Below are positions 1 through 6,645 of a DNA stretch of 11,634 nucleotides, piece by piece; within the stretch, counting starts at the first letter, position 1; each line of letters opens with the position of its first letter. The stretch is from Candidatus Magasanikbacteria bacterium RIFCSPHIGHO2_02_FULL_50_9b (lineage in GTDB: Bacteria > Patescibacteriota > Patescibacteriia > Magasanikbacterales > 2-02-FULL-50-9b), in contig MFQD01000040.1 in the NCBI GenBank assembly GCA_001782975.1, positions 2,655-14,288 of the forward strand, in the 5' to 3' direction. The notes beneath the pieces are model-generated. The model ran no database searches. It worked only from the letters and a program-made list of their open reading frames with translations, and was not told where the DNA came from. The position numbers and the translations under genes were made by a program.

Positions 1-674
1 TCATCGCCGCCTAAATGTGTGTCACCGTTGGTGGCCCGCACTTCAACGGTGTCGGCCGAGACCTCCAAAATGGAAATGTCGAACGTGCCACCGCCCAAAT
101 CATACACGGCAATTTTTTGATCTTTCTTTTTGTCGAATCCGTACGCGAGCGCGGCTGCCGTTGGCTCGTTGATGATGCGCGCAACTTTGAGGCCGGCAAT
201 TTCGCCGGCGTCTTTGGTTGCTTGACGCTGCGCATCGTCAAAATACGCCGGCACCGTGATTACGGCTTCGGTAATTTTTTCTCCCAACCGCGCCTCGGCG
301 TCTGCCTTTAATTTTTGCAACACCATTGCGGAAATTTCCTGCGGCGAATATTCTTTGTCGCCCATTTTAATTTTTACCGCTTCACCTGATTGCACAATTT
401 TGTATGGCATCAGCTTCATGTCGCGCTGCACTTCGGCGTCAGAAAACCGGCGACCGATGAGGCGCTTAATTGAAAACAGTGTGTTCTCCGGATTCGTGAC
501 TGCCTGCCGTTTTGCCGGCAACCCAACAACGCGCTCGCCGGACTTTGACATTGCAATAATTGATGGCGTTGTGCGTACGCCTTCCGCATTTTCAAGAACG
601 CGAGGGACGCCGCCTTCGATAATTGCCATGCAGGAGTTTGTGGTACCAAGGTCAATGCCTAAAATTTTTGCCAT
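1..674 (-). CDS. dnaK: Hsp70 chaperone DnaK, N-terminal part (cut by window edge)
   Basis: DnaK is the cytosolic ATP-driven Hsp70 chaperone that works with DnaJ and GrpE. The 224 visible codons cover the first part of the nucleotide-binding domain. They begin MAKILGIDLGTTNS (phosphate-1 loop), keep Lys70 in FSIKRLIGRR, VPAYFDDAQRQATKDAG near 141-157, IINEPTAAALAYG near 167-179, and the phosphate-2 loop YDLGGGTFD near 191-199. Alignment in memory with E. coli DnaK is almost gap-free, including the segment around residues 75-95 that Gram-positive DnaKs lack. The rest, including the peptide-binding domain, lies beyond position 1. The start at 674 is fixed by the conserved N-terminus. The 17-base gap after grpE is A/T-rich with no Shine-Dalgarno site. 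Transcription probably comes from the CIRCE-controlled promoter before grpE; a weak internal promoter-like pair (AAGACA, 17 bases, TAAACT) ends 8 bases before the ATG and is unproven. Confidence 0.97.
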   Translation of the reverse strand, partial: MAKILGIDLGTTNSCMAIIEGGVPRVLENAEGVRTTPSIIAMSKSGERVVGLPAKRQAVTNPENTLFSIKRLIGRRFSDAEVQRDMKLMPYKIVQSGEAVKIKMGDKEYSPQEISAMVLQKLKADAEARLGEKITEAVITVPAYFDDAQRQATKDAGEIAGLKVARIINEPTAAALAYGFDKKKDQKIAVYDLGGGTFDISILEVSADTVEVRATNGDTHLGGD

Positions 675-691
675 ATTATTTAAGTTTATTT

Positions 692-1234
692 TTACGAGCG
701 ACCAGTGTCTTCTTCCGGCGAGGGGCCAGCAACGCCGCCAGAAGGTGTCGCATCACCCGCCACAACCACCTTTGCTGGTTTTAATATTTTGTCCCCCATT
801 TTGTACCCGCCTTCGATTTCTTCCGCGACCGTGCCGGCCGCAATGCCTTCCCGCGCTTCTTCTTTCACAGCGTCCATGGTGTGCGGGTCAAACGGCTTGC
901 CAACCACTTCAATTTCTTCCACGCCAAATTGCGCGAGCGTCATTTTAAACATTTGCGCGATGTGCGCTGTACCGGCGAACCAATTTTTTATTGCGGGCGA
1001 TTGTTCTGCGTCCGGCGGCGTGTGTGCGAGTGCGCGTTTGAAATAGTCATACACCGGCAAAAACGACAGCACCACTTCCGCGGTTGCATGTTTGCCCATT
1101 TCAATGCGCTGGGCCGTAACCTCGCGCTGCAAATTTGCGTAATCCGCTTGCGCACGTTGCCAGCCGGCCAAATACTCGGCGGCCTTATCTACAGGAATAT
1201 CATTTTGATCATTATTTGCTGTTTCTTCAGTCAT
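692..1234 (-). CDS. grpE: GrpE, nucleotide exchange factor for DnaK
   Basis: GrpE releases ADP from DnaK and so resets the chaperone cycle. From ATG 1234 the protein is 180 residues, close to the usual family length. It has an acidic, poorly conserved N-terminus, a helical stretch (AAEYLAGWQRAQADYANLQR), and the conserved C-terminal beta domain with VGKPFDPHTMDAV and then GYKMGDKILKPAKVVVAG. A short Gly/Pro/acidic tail follows. A longer reading from TTG 1252 adds six residues and would start right after the CIRCE element, only 12 bases after the -10 box. I prefer ATG 1234 because TTG is a rare start, but the TTG start would fit the near-leaderless pattern of other genes here. Neither has a clear Shine-Dalgarno site. 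dnaK follows after 17 bases, so the two are cotranscribed. The gene is split from hrcA by an inverted DUF3800 gene. Confidence 0.95.
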   Translation of the reverse strand: MTEETANNDQNDIPVDKAAEYLAGWQRAQADYANLQREVTAQRIEMGKHATAEVVLSFLPVYDYFKRALAHTPPDAEQSPAIKNWFAGTAHIAQMFKMTLAQFGVEEIEVVGKPFDPHTMDAVKEEAREGIAAGTVAEEIEGGYKMGDKILKPAKVVVAGDATPSGGVAGPSPEEDTGRS

Positions 1235-1252
1235 ATTTGGTGCTTTACCCAA

Positions 1253-1279
1253 TTAGCACTCTGCAGTATAGAGTGCTAA
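1253..1279. promoter_or_regulatory. Perfect CIRCE operator (HrcA binding site)
   Basis: The arms TTAGCACTC (1253-1261) and GAGTGCTAA (1271-1279) are separated by exactly 9 bases. This matches the published CIRCE consensus at every arm position. CIRCE is bound by HrcA, which is encoded at 2169-2870. The -10 box of the grpE promoter lies inside the 9-base spacer, so bound HrcA would directly block RNA polymerase. It is placed so that the transcript begins within the downstream arm, so this is a DNA operator rather than an mRNA hairpin. Confidence 0.97.
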
Positions 1280-1293
1280 TGATAGGCTGTCAA
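1265..1293 (-). promoter_or_regulatory. Sigma70-type promoter of grpE-dnaK
   Basis: On the minus strand, TTGACA (1293-1288) is followed after 17 bases by TATACT (1270-1265). That is a perfect -35 and a five-of-six -10 at ideal spacing. The -10 falls in the CIRCE spacer and one CIRCE arm lies in the promoter spacer. The predicted transcription start is near 1258, giving a leader of about 24 bases to ATG 1234. No alternative heat-shock sigma motif is needed; repression by HrcA explains heat induction. Confidence 0.85.
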
Positions 1294-1310
1294 GTGCGGT
1301 ACGGATTCAT

Positions 1311-1339
1311 TTGACCTGTATGCACAACTGCGATAAACT
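1311..1339 (+). promoter_or_regulatory. Candidate promoter of the DUF3800 gene
   Basis: TTGACC (1311-1316) and TAAACT (1334-1339) are spaced by 17 bases and point toward the plus-strand gene. Only 11 bases separate the -10 from ATG 1351, so the leader would be about 5 bases. The promoter is divergent from, and 17 bases away from, the -35 of the grpE promoter, so the two may compete for polymerase. Confidence 0.6.
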
Positions 1340-1350
1340 CCACACTAATT

Positions 1351-2037
1351 ATGGAGGGGGTCATCTATATCTTTTTGGACGAAAGCGGCGATCTGGGATT
1401 TGATTTGAACAAAAAACAAAGCACCCGATTTTTTGTTGTGTGCATGCTCATCACACAGCAAAAGCGAAGGATCGAAAAACTAGTAGCACAAACACACAGG
1501 CAGATTACAGCTCGACACAAAATAATATCTTCAACGCTCCACGCAACCCATGAGCGTCGTAGCACTATCATTCGGTTTAACAAAAAAATGTGTGCGACGG
1601 GATGCGAAATTTTCACTCTCTATGCCCACAAACAAACACTCATACGAAACAGAAATCTTGACGACCTGTATTCGAGCATGGTTGTGCAGCTATTGAAACA
1701 AATTTATTCACACCATACATTTTATGCTACAAATCGCATTGAATTTATTGCATCGCGGCGCGAAACGAGCAAATTTTTAAATAAAAAATTTTTGGATGTA
1801 CTTGCCAAATTTGCTGAGCAAAACCTATCTCGATTTTCAGTCAGAATTCGCACTCCATCTCAAGAAAAATGTCTGCAAGCTGTCGATTTTGCAAGCTGGA
1901 GCGTGTTCCAAAAAATAGAAAACTCCAACAATGTCTTTGTACGAGCGTTTGAACGCATAATCGTGAGTATTAAACCGTTTAAAAACGACAAAGCCCCATA
2001 CGCCATTTCGAGCAACCATCCGGATGCTCACGTATGA
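1351..2037 (+). CDS. DUF3800 family protein
   Basis: This 228-residue protein is recognised as DUF3800 from the N-terminal signature YIFLDESGDLGF (residues 6-17, with D10, E11 and D14) and the C-terminal signature CLQAVDFASW (174-183, with Q176 and D179). The acidic residues at both ends are the family hallmark and suggest a metal-dependent, RNase H-like fold; the biochemical role of the family is not established as far as I know. Length is normal and both signatures are intact, so it looks functional. It is the only plus-strand gene, is visibly AT-richer than its neighbours, and lies between hrcA and grpE, genes that are normally adjacent. This suggests recent acquisition. DUF3800 genes are often found scattered in accessory regions, but no mobile element or defence partner is visible here. 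ATG 1351 is chosen because the family usually begins a few residues before the YIFxDESG motif; no Shine-Dalgarno site precedes it. Confidence 0.88.
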   Translation: MEGVIYIFLDESGDLGFDLNKKQSTRFFVVCMLITQQKRRIEKLVAQTHRQITARHKIISSTLHATHERRSTIIRFNKKMCATGCEIFTLYAHKQTLIRNRNLDDLYSSMVVQLLKQIYSHHTFYATNRIEFIASRRETSKFLNKKFLDVLAKFAEQNLSRFSVRIRTPSQEKCLQAVDFASWSVFQKIENSNNVFVRAFERIIVSIKPFKNDKAPYAISSNHPDAHV

Positions 2038-2058
2038 GGACTTACTCATCTTAATTAT

Positions 2059-2088
2059 AAGATATCAGGTCTGCATAATCCGTGTCAA
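2059..2088 (-). promoter_or_regulatory. Possible antisense promoter between hrcA and DUF3800
   Basis: On the minus strand, TTGACA (2088-2083) is followed after 18 bases by TATCTT (2064-2059), with TATAAT slightly further on at 2059-2054 but at too long a spacing. It would fire toward grpE and antisense to the DUF3800 gene. The -10 area overlaps a perfect 16-base AT palindrome at 2048-2063 (arms ATCTTA/TAAGAT). It may be a relic of an older grpE promoter, a repressor site, or chance. The rest of the 131-base interval 2038-2168 shows no gene. Confidence 0.35.
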
Positions 2089-2168
2089 GTACGGACGCTG
2101 CGTTCTATAACACCACCTATTGAATACTCTTTGGGTTGAATCTTGTTCGGGGCGCGAAGCCCATCGTA

Positions 2169-2870
2169 CTACCCCTCCAACAAACGCTTCATCGCCTGCA
2201 TCAAGGCGATGTTGCGGTCATACCGCATGCGCATGAAGCCAAGGAGCGCCATGATGCGCGCGCCTTCGCTTGTTGCGTATGTGGTTACCATGAGTGACAA
2301 ATTTTCGTCAATCGGATTTTCTTTCCCGATTAAAATTTTTACGTCAGTATGCGATGCAACATCAAACAGTTCGTCCATCAACTCATCCGCGCGGTCAAGC
2401 GCGTGCGAAACGGTACGCATCAGTTCTGTGTCTGCCGATTCCGGCGATTCATACATGCGGCTCATTCCCGTTGCGTACAATGAACGCGGATCAATCCCCA
2501 CCATCACCACATTGCCGGCGAGTTGCGAAAGTTCGCGCGCAATGTGGCGCACTTTTTCTTCCGGCGAATCGTCGGCTGCGTCCAATTCGTGCTCCACGAT
2601 TTCCATTTCGCGATCAACGCGTGCCGGATGCATGAACGTTTCAATGTAGTGTCGGTATCCTTCTTCGGTTGGAATGCGGCCGGCCGATGTGTGCGGGGCA
2701 CGAATCAATCCAGCCTGTTCCAATGCCACCAATTCAGTGCGCACCGTGGCGCTGGAGATTTCGCCGGACAAATGCGCAACAACCCATGCGCTGCCGATGG
2801 GCTGTCCTGACGAAATATATCCTTCCAACACCAGTTGGAAAATACGTTGTTGGCGGTCGGTCAATTGCAT
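2169..2870 (-). CDS. hrcA: HrcA, CIRCE-binding heat-shock repressor (compact form)
   Basis: HrcA represses chaperone operons by binding CIRCE. The N-terminal winged helix is clear: RQQRIFQLVLEGYISSGQPIGS, then SSATVRTELVALEQAGLI, then APHTSAGRIPTEEGYRHY within the first 80 or so residues, all matching the family. The C-terminus (ILIGKENPIDENLSLMVTTY, then RMRYDRNIALMQ) matches the end of normal HrcA. At 233 residues it is roughly 100 shorter than classical HrcA (about 340); the loss lies in the middle, where the GAF-like core carries the inserted dimerization domain. Both ends are intact, so this looks like a compact natural form rather than a truncation. ATG 2870 is chosen: the upstream TTG at 2900 falls inside the promoter, with the -10 only 9 bases before ATG 2870. 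No Shine-Dalgarno site. No CIRCE lies upstream, so autoregulation through CIRCE is not seen. Confidence 0.94.
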   Translation of the reverse strand: MQLTDRQQRIFQLVLEGYISSGQPIGSAWVVAHLSGEISSATVRTELVALEQAGLIRAPHTSAGRIPTEEGYRHYIETFMHPARVDREMEIVEHELDAADDSPEEKVRHIARELSQLAGNVVMVGIDPRSLYATGMSRMYESPESADTELMRTVSHALDRADELMDELFDVASHTDVKILIGKENPIDENLSLMVTTYATSEGARIMALLGFMRMRYDRNIALMQAMKRLLEG

Positions 2871-2879
2871 ACACACGTC

Positions 2880-2908
2880 ACTATATGGCGTGATGAGCAA
2901 ACTGTCAA
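2880..2908 (-). promoter_or_regulatory. Promoter of hrcA, predicted leaderless
   Basis: On the minus strand, TTGACA (2908-2903), a 17-base spacer and TATAGT (2885-2880) form a near-consensus promoter. Nine bases then lead to ATG 2870, so the transcript would have a leader of 0-4 bases. The promoter starts about 24 bases after the stop of the coiled-coil gene. Confidence 0.75.
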
Positions 2909-2931
2909 AATTCAGGAACTCTTTTGTGAAT

Positions 2932-4023
2932 TCAAAGGAGCCCTTCTTCTTTCATCTTCTGACGCAATAAATCCCTATATACCACGGGCACTCCGGTCTG
3001 TATATCTCCAAAGAATGGATTATTTCGCCCACCAAATATGCCCAGTGAGACAATAGCTCGATTCACCTCGCTATGATCGTCAATACCAGAACTATCCTTG
3101 TATATTTTCGCTTTGCCACTTTTAACAACAAACGCACGCAACCTGTCATTAAATGCTAAAATTTCATTTCCCAAATTCTCTCTTCCTGAAGAAAACTTAT
3201 TAAAGACAAACATATCATATCCGATTCGTTGATAAAATGATCTGCTCTTTTTTATTTCATCCACAACATAATCCGCCACCGCTTTTTTCTGTTCGAAAAG
3301 ACTGCTCATATCGCGAATGGCAGGCTGGCTCATAGCAGCAGCTTCCAAATTCACAAATTGTGCAGCAGACTCGCGCAGTGTTGCTTCTCGTGCAGTATGT
3401 TCTTTGGAACCATTTGGTGGATAAATTTCAATACGCTCGTCGTCATTAAAATTGATAATTTTATTCTGTAGTGCTGTCCGCGCTTCATTAATTTCTGCTT
3501 CCTCCTTTTTTAATTCTTCACGCGCTGCCGCCACAATTTCGGCTCGCGTTGGAGGTGGACTGGTTCTGAATTTCTCCAGCGCGTCTGGTTTTACACGAAG
3601 TGCTTCACGCACCCGATCCTGACGTTCGGCAGTTACCCCTGATACTGATAACTCTCGCAACACCTGCTTTGCTGTTTTCATCTCCGCACCGAGCTCCTTT
3701 ATCTTATCTTTTGTAGACGCTTTTGGGTGCAACGTGAGTTGATCGCGAGCATCGCGCAGCTGTGATACCAGATCCTGTTCTGCCTCGGACAGAATTCCTG
3801 GATTTGTCTGTGCTTGTTCAAGCAACCCTTGGTGTTCTTCCTCAATCGAGCTCAATTCATTCTCTGCAGCTTGCCGGTCTATTGACTGATTTTCAATTGC
3901 AGCCGCCACTGCCTCCCGTGCGGCATGCACCCGTTGGATTGCCGCATCAATCTGTAGTGACTTTGCAGCAGCTTCGGCCTTAACAGTTTCTCCCTGCTTT
4001 CTCAAATGATCAAATAAAGCCAT
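2932..4023 (-). CDS. Coiled-coil protein of unknown function, downstream of SPFH gene
   Basis: I do not recognise a family for this 363-residue protein. Residues about 1-200 are rich in Ala, Glu, Lys, Arg and Gln with long helical, coiled-coil-like stretches (for example near 10-80 and 165-190), broken by a Pro-rich patch (SPPP) near 154. The C-terminal part from about 235 is more globular, with aromatic and glycine-rich segments such as SFYQRIGYDMFVFNKF and SLGIFGGRNNPFFGD. No signal peptide or membrane segment is seen, so it is probably cytoplasmic or peripheral to the membrane. It starts 11 bases after the SPFH gene and ends next to the hrcA promoter, so it should be the last gene of a yidC-SPFH operon. 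Because the SPFH protein lacks the coiled-coil tail often found in that superfamily, this gene might supply it in trans; that is inference. No Shine-Dalgarno site precedes ATG 4023; AT-rich bases (TAATATATTT) do. Confidence 0.85.
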   Translation of the reverse strand: MALFDHLRKQGETVKAEAAAKSLQIDAAIQRVHAAREAVAAAIENQSIDRQAAENELSSIEEEHQGLLEQAQTNPGILSEAEQDLVSQLRDARDQLTLHPKASTKDKIKELGAEMKTAKQVLRELSVSGVTAERQDRVREALRVKPDALEKFRTSPPPTRAEIVAAAREELKKEEAEINEARTALQNKIINFNDDERIEIYPPNGSKEHTAREATLRESAAQFVNLEAAAMSQPAIRDMSSLFEQKKAVADYVVDEIKKSRSFYQRIGYDMFVFNKFSSGRENLGNEILAFNDRLRAFVVKSGKAKIYKDSSGIDDHSEVNRAIVSLGIFGGRNNPFFGDIQTGVPVVYRDLLRQKMKEEGLL

Positions 4024-4034
4024 AGCAAAATATA

Positions 4035-4598
4035 TTACAACTGCACCACCTTCCCCAGCAGCACGTTTTCCACAAAAATACCGCGCGGGAAAAAGATGCG
4101 TTCAAGTTCGTTTTTGAGTTCAACTTCAATCATGTCGCGTTTGGTTGCCGAAATTTCTTCATAGGTGAATCGGGAGGCAATCAAACGAAAACGTGAACGG
4201 ATGGTCGGCCGGATAATTTTTTGCGTAAAATCTTCACCGATCGTCTGCCAAATCACTGGAATTTGATGGACATCAAGCCGCAGCAGCACCGTGCCCTCCA
4301 CACTCAAATCAACGCCATCGCGCGTTGTGGCTTCGATTGGCCGATCGCCGAGCGCGCGCACCATCTCCGGATTAAACTCATCGTCAATCGTGTACTCGAG
4401 CGTTTGCACGTTAAACAATTTTGCCTTTTGCCAAAATGGAATTTTGAGATGCAGCCCCGGCGTGTACACTTTTTTGAGCACACCGCGCCCGAGGTCATAG
4501 ACCGCGGCAACATATCCTGGCGGCACAGAAATCGTGACGCCTTTTAACACATCCTCCATCACGAACGAGTACATCATTTTATCAAGTTCTGCAGACAT
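4035..4598 (-). CDS. Short SPFH (prohibitin/stomatin-like) domain protein
   Basis: The 187-residue protein consists almost entirely of one SPFH domain. Visible signatures are VPPGYVAAVYDLGRGVLKKV (25-44), the PGLHLKIPF turn (47-55), NVQTLEYTI (63-71), the TTRDGVDLSVEGTVLLRL strand pair (91-108), and the closing helix region SRFTYEEISATKRDMIEVEL with FFPRGIFVENVLLG. SPFH proteins oligomerise at membranes, organise microdomains and in several bacteria associate with the FtsH protease. This one has no clear transmembrane segment and ends right after the domain, lacking the long coiled-coil tail of prohibitins or flotillins. The N-terminal 20 residues could act as a membrane-binding helix. Start ATG 4598 follows the yidC stop by 5 bases; an open frame continues upstream to 4760 but only by overlapping yidC and adds non-SPFH sequence. 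It is presumably cotranscribed with yidC and the coiled-coil gene. No Shine-Dalgarno site at useful spacing. Confidence 0.88.
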   Translation of the reverse strand: MSAELDKMMYSFVMEDVLKGVTISVPPGYVAAVYDLGRGVLKKVYTPGLHLKIPFWQKAKLFNVQTLEYTIDDEFNPEMVRALGDRPIEATTRDGVDLSVEGTVLLRLDVHQIPVIWQTIGEDFTQKIIRPTIRSRFRLIASRFTYEEISATKRDMIEVELKNELERIFFPRGIFVENVLLGKVVQL

Positions 4599-4603
4599 AT
4601 TTT

Positions 4604-5374
4604 TTAATGGTGAGCTCCGGCAGCATCTTTTTTGCCCCAGAACAGATGTGTCATCAGTGCGATCAGGTATGACAGCATGAGTGACGTGAAAATAAACAGC
4701 GCCTTTACCATAGGAAGATACCACAAAATCAACCCTGACGCGAGCGGAAACGCGATCCAATACGTCAAATCAGAGCCAGTGAGCTTGATTTTTTCTTTTT
4801 TCGCGTGGCTCAGTTTGATCGCAATGTCAACGAACAAAACGAGAGCCACGAGCACTGCCCAAATGATACTGCGCTCCCCAATGTCAAACGCGAGCACATC
4901 AGCCGGTTCCGCGCCATACTGAACTGAAAAAAACATCGTGTTTAACTTGCCCGGATATTCAACGCTCGGATACAAAATTTTGGTAAGCTGCGCGCCAGAA
5001 ATTCCGGTGATAAAAACTTGGTAGAGCAACACAAGCACGAGCAGCTGAATACCGAGCACTGACGTCTTCGCCCACGGCCGAATGTGATATTTTTTCATGA
5101 GCCCCCGCACGTGCTCTTTCAGATAGATCGGATCTGCGCGGTAGTGACGCTCTGCAGTGTCAACTTCTTTTTGCATTTCATCCATCAAAAATTTATTGCG
5201 CTCGGACAAAATTGACAGCGGCAACAATACGATACGCAAACAAACGGTCAGCGCTACGATTGCCCAACCAAGATTGGCTGCAGCAACGTTGTTGTAAAGG
5301 TAAACGAGCAAATTGACGAGCGGCTGATAGAGATACAGCTGCCAAATTTCTGAAAATAAACTGGCTTCTGACAT
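4604..5374 (-). CDS. yidC: YidC/Oxa1-family membrane protein insertase
   Basis: YidC inserts and folds membrane proteins alone or with SecYEG. From ATG 5374 the protein has 256 residues, the compact Oxa1-type size without the large periplasmic domain of E. coli YidC. The first core helix (WAIVALTVCLRIVLLPLS, about 37-54) carries the conserved hydrophilic-groove arginine at 47. A cytoplasmic hairpin (ERNKFLMDEMQKEVDTAERHY through LKEHVRGLMKKYHIRPW) follows, then membrane helices near 104-124, 168-188, 203-220 and 222-243, and a short basic/His tail. No lipobox is visible. ATG 5383 lies only 2 bases after the -10 box, so ATG 5374 is preferred. The gene probably heads the operon with the SPFH and coiled-coil genes. 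It is not in the rnpA-yidC-jag neighbourhood common in other bacteria, so it may be a second paralogue; the window cannot tell. Confidence 0.9.
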   Translation of the reverse strand: MSEASLFSEIWQLYLYQPLVNLLVYLYNNVAAANLGWAIVALTVCLRIVLLPLSILSERNKFLMDEMQKEVDTAERHYRADPIYLKEHVRGLMKKYHIRPWAKTSVLGIQLLVLVLLYQVFITGISGAQLTKILYPSVEYPGKLNTMFFSVQYGAEPADVLAFDIGERSIIWAVLVALVLFVDIAIKLSHAKKEKIKLTGSDLTYWIAFPLASGLILWYLPMVKALFIFTSLMLSYLIALMTHLFWGKKDAAGAHH

Positions 5375-5385
5375 AGAATGCATTC

Positions 5386-5411
5386 AGTGTAGCACACGCT
5401 GACCACTCACT
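5386..5411 (-). promoter_or_regulatory. Candidate extended -10 promoter of yidC
   Basis: On the minus strand TGC-TACACT (5394-5386) forms an extended -10 box. A weak -35, TTGTAG, lies 18 bases upstream and coincides with the last Leu codon plus the stop codon of ndh. Eleven bases separate the -10 from ATG 5374, predicting a leader of about 4 bases. Confidence 0.5.
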
Positions 5412-6645
5412 ACAACTCCGACGTATCTCGGCGGAGCACGGTGTGGAGCGCCCAATCAATCGTGACTTTGAGACGATTGATTTTGCTGGACAGACGATGA
5501 ATGAACGTGACACGACGCATCACCCACGCAATCGCGCCAAAAAATCGAAATGATTTAATTTCTGCCACGGCAAACCAATCACCAACGGGCACAATGTCGC
5601 CTTTTGGATGATACCGAAATGGAGTGAGTGGTTCATTACGCAAAAGGGCGACAAAATTTTTCGCGGCATGCTGCGCTGCTGCAGTTGCGGCTTGCGCCGT
5701 TTGCGGCACACTCGTTGCGGTCGGTTCGATAATTTCCATATTGTCGCCCGCCACAAAAACTTCTGGATGGCCGTCGAGTTGCAGCGTGTTTTTCGTGCGA
5801 AGCAGCCCGCGGTCTGTTAAAAATTCTGGCGCAATGATTTCCGTAAGTGCCGACCGATTCCCTGCAGCCCACACCCGCATCTCACCATGCAAATGTTCGC
5901 CATCGCCCAAGTGCAATGCGTGTGGCTCGCACCCGGTCACGCGCGTATTGAGCTTCACCCGCACGTGCATCTGCTGCAAACGCTCGAGTGCGGTGTGGCC
6001 AAGTTCCGGATGGTGTTGCTTCAACAATCGATCGCCGGCGTCAACCAGTGTGATCGCAATTTCATCCGCATCAATCTCGGGATAGAGATCTTTCATTTCG
6101 TGGTACAACAAATCAGCCAGCTGGCCAGCCAGCTCAACACCGGTTGGCCCGCCACCAACGATCACAAATGACAAAAGTTGCCGGCGTCGCGCACCGTCAC
6201 GCTCATGCGCGGCAGCTTCAAAATGTCGGATCACATGATTGCGCACGGCAACGGCATCAGCGATTGATTTAAATGAAATGCAGTGTTCATCCACGCCCGG
6301 AATACCAAAAAAATTTGGCTGCGCGCCAAGCGCCACGACAAGATAATCATACGAAATTTCACCACGACTCGTTGCAATCGTTCGCGTGCCAAAATTAATG
6401 TTCGTGATTTCTGCTTGTGTAAAACTTTCAATGCAACAGTCAATGACTTCGCGGAGTGGCTGGGTGATGTGTGACCGCTCAACGGAACCGGTTGCCACTT
6501 CGTGCAGCATTGGATAAAACAAAAAATAGTTCCAGCGCGACACGAGCCGAAATAATACGTCCGGCGATCCGTGCAAAGCACGGTGTGCAACGCGATAAAA
6601 TTCAGTTCCCCCGAATCCGCCGCCGAGAATGACGATTTTTTTCAT
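5410..6645 (-). CDS. ndh: Type II NADH dehydrogenase (NDH-2), NADH:quinone oxidoreductase
   Basis: NDH-2 is a single-subunit, non-proton-pumping FAD enzyme that passes electrons from NADH to membrane quinone. The 411-residue protein has the usual length. It opens with the FAD dinucleotide fold (IVILGGGFGG, 4-13), has LVVALGAQPNFFGIPG (102-117), the NAD(H)-binding fold VIVGGGPTGVELAGQLADLL (161-180), VWAAG (258-262), the second FAD contact VFVAGD (296-301) and the TSVPQTAQAATAAAQ segment (311-325) that lines the quinone/flavin pocket. The basic, amphipathic C-terminus (about 366-405) is the likely membrane anchor. ATG 6645 gives the correct fold start and overlaps the end of the permease gene by 44 bases. 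No Shine-Dalgarno site; an extended -10 box sits 6 bases before the ATG. Presence implies a quinone pool, and probably an oxidase, elsewhere in the genome; a sulfide:quinone reductase is less likely because the key cysteines are not seen. Confidence 0.93.
   Translation of the reverse strand: MKKIVILGGGFGGTEFYRVAHRALHGSPDVLFRLVSRWNYFLFYPMLHEVATGSVERSHITQPLREVIDCCIESFTQAEITNINFGTRTIATSRGEISYDYLVVALGAQPNFFGIPGVDEHCISFKSIADAVAVRNHVIRHFEAAAHERDGARRRQLLSFVIVGGGPTGVELAGQLADLLYHEMKDLYPEIDADEIAITLVDAGDRLLKQHHPELGHTALERLQQMHVRVKLNTRVTGCEPHALHLGDGEHLHGEMRVWAAGNRSALTEIIAPEFLTDRGLLRTKNTLQLDGHPEVFVAGDNMEIIEPTATSVPQTAQAATAAAQHAAKNFVALLRNEPLTPFRYHPKGDIVPVGDWFAVAEIKSFRFFGAIAWVMRRVTFIHRLSSKINRLKVTIDWALHTVLRRDTSEL

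Noticed and set aside
256..948. Plus-strand open frame of 230 codons across dnaK and grpE
   Set aside because: It runs opposite to two unmistakable conserved genes, shows no family motif, and has low-complexity Ser/Pro/Arg composition typical of antisense frames.
1837..2049. 70-codon minus-strand frame under the DUF3800 gene, just after the antisense promoter candidate
   Set aside because: No recognisable motif and fully antisense to an intact DUF3800 gene; the start position near the promoter is suggestive but not enough.
2150..2162. Hairpin GGGC-GCGAA-GCCC after hrcA as a terminator
   Set aside because: The stem has only 4 pairs and no run of T follows on either strand.
4599..4760. N-terminal extension of the SPFH protein
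   Set aside because: It would lie inside the yidC coding region, has no SPFH similarity, and ATG 4598 gives a domain-complete protein 5 bases after the yidC stop.
5410..6645. Sulfide:quinone oxidoreductase or another flavoprotein instead of NDH-2
   Set aside because: The paired catalytic cysteines of that family are not evident, and the NAD-binding GGGPTG and C-terminal anchor fit NDH-2.
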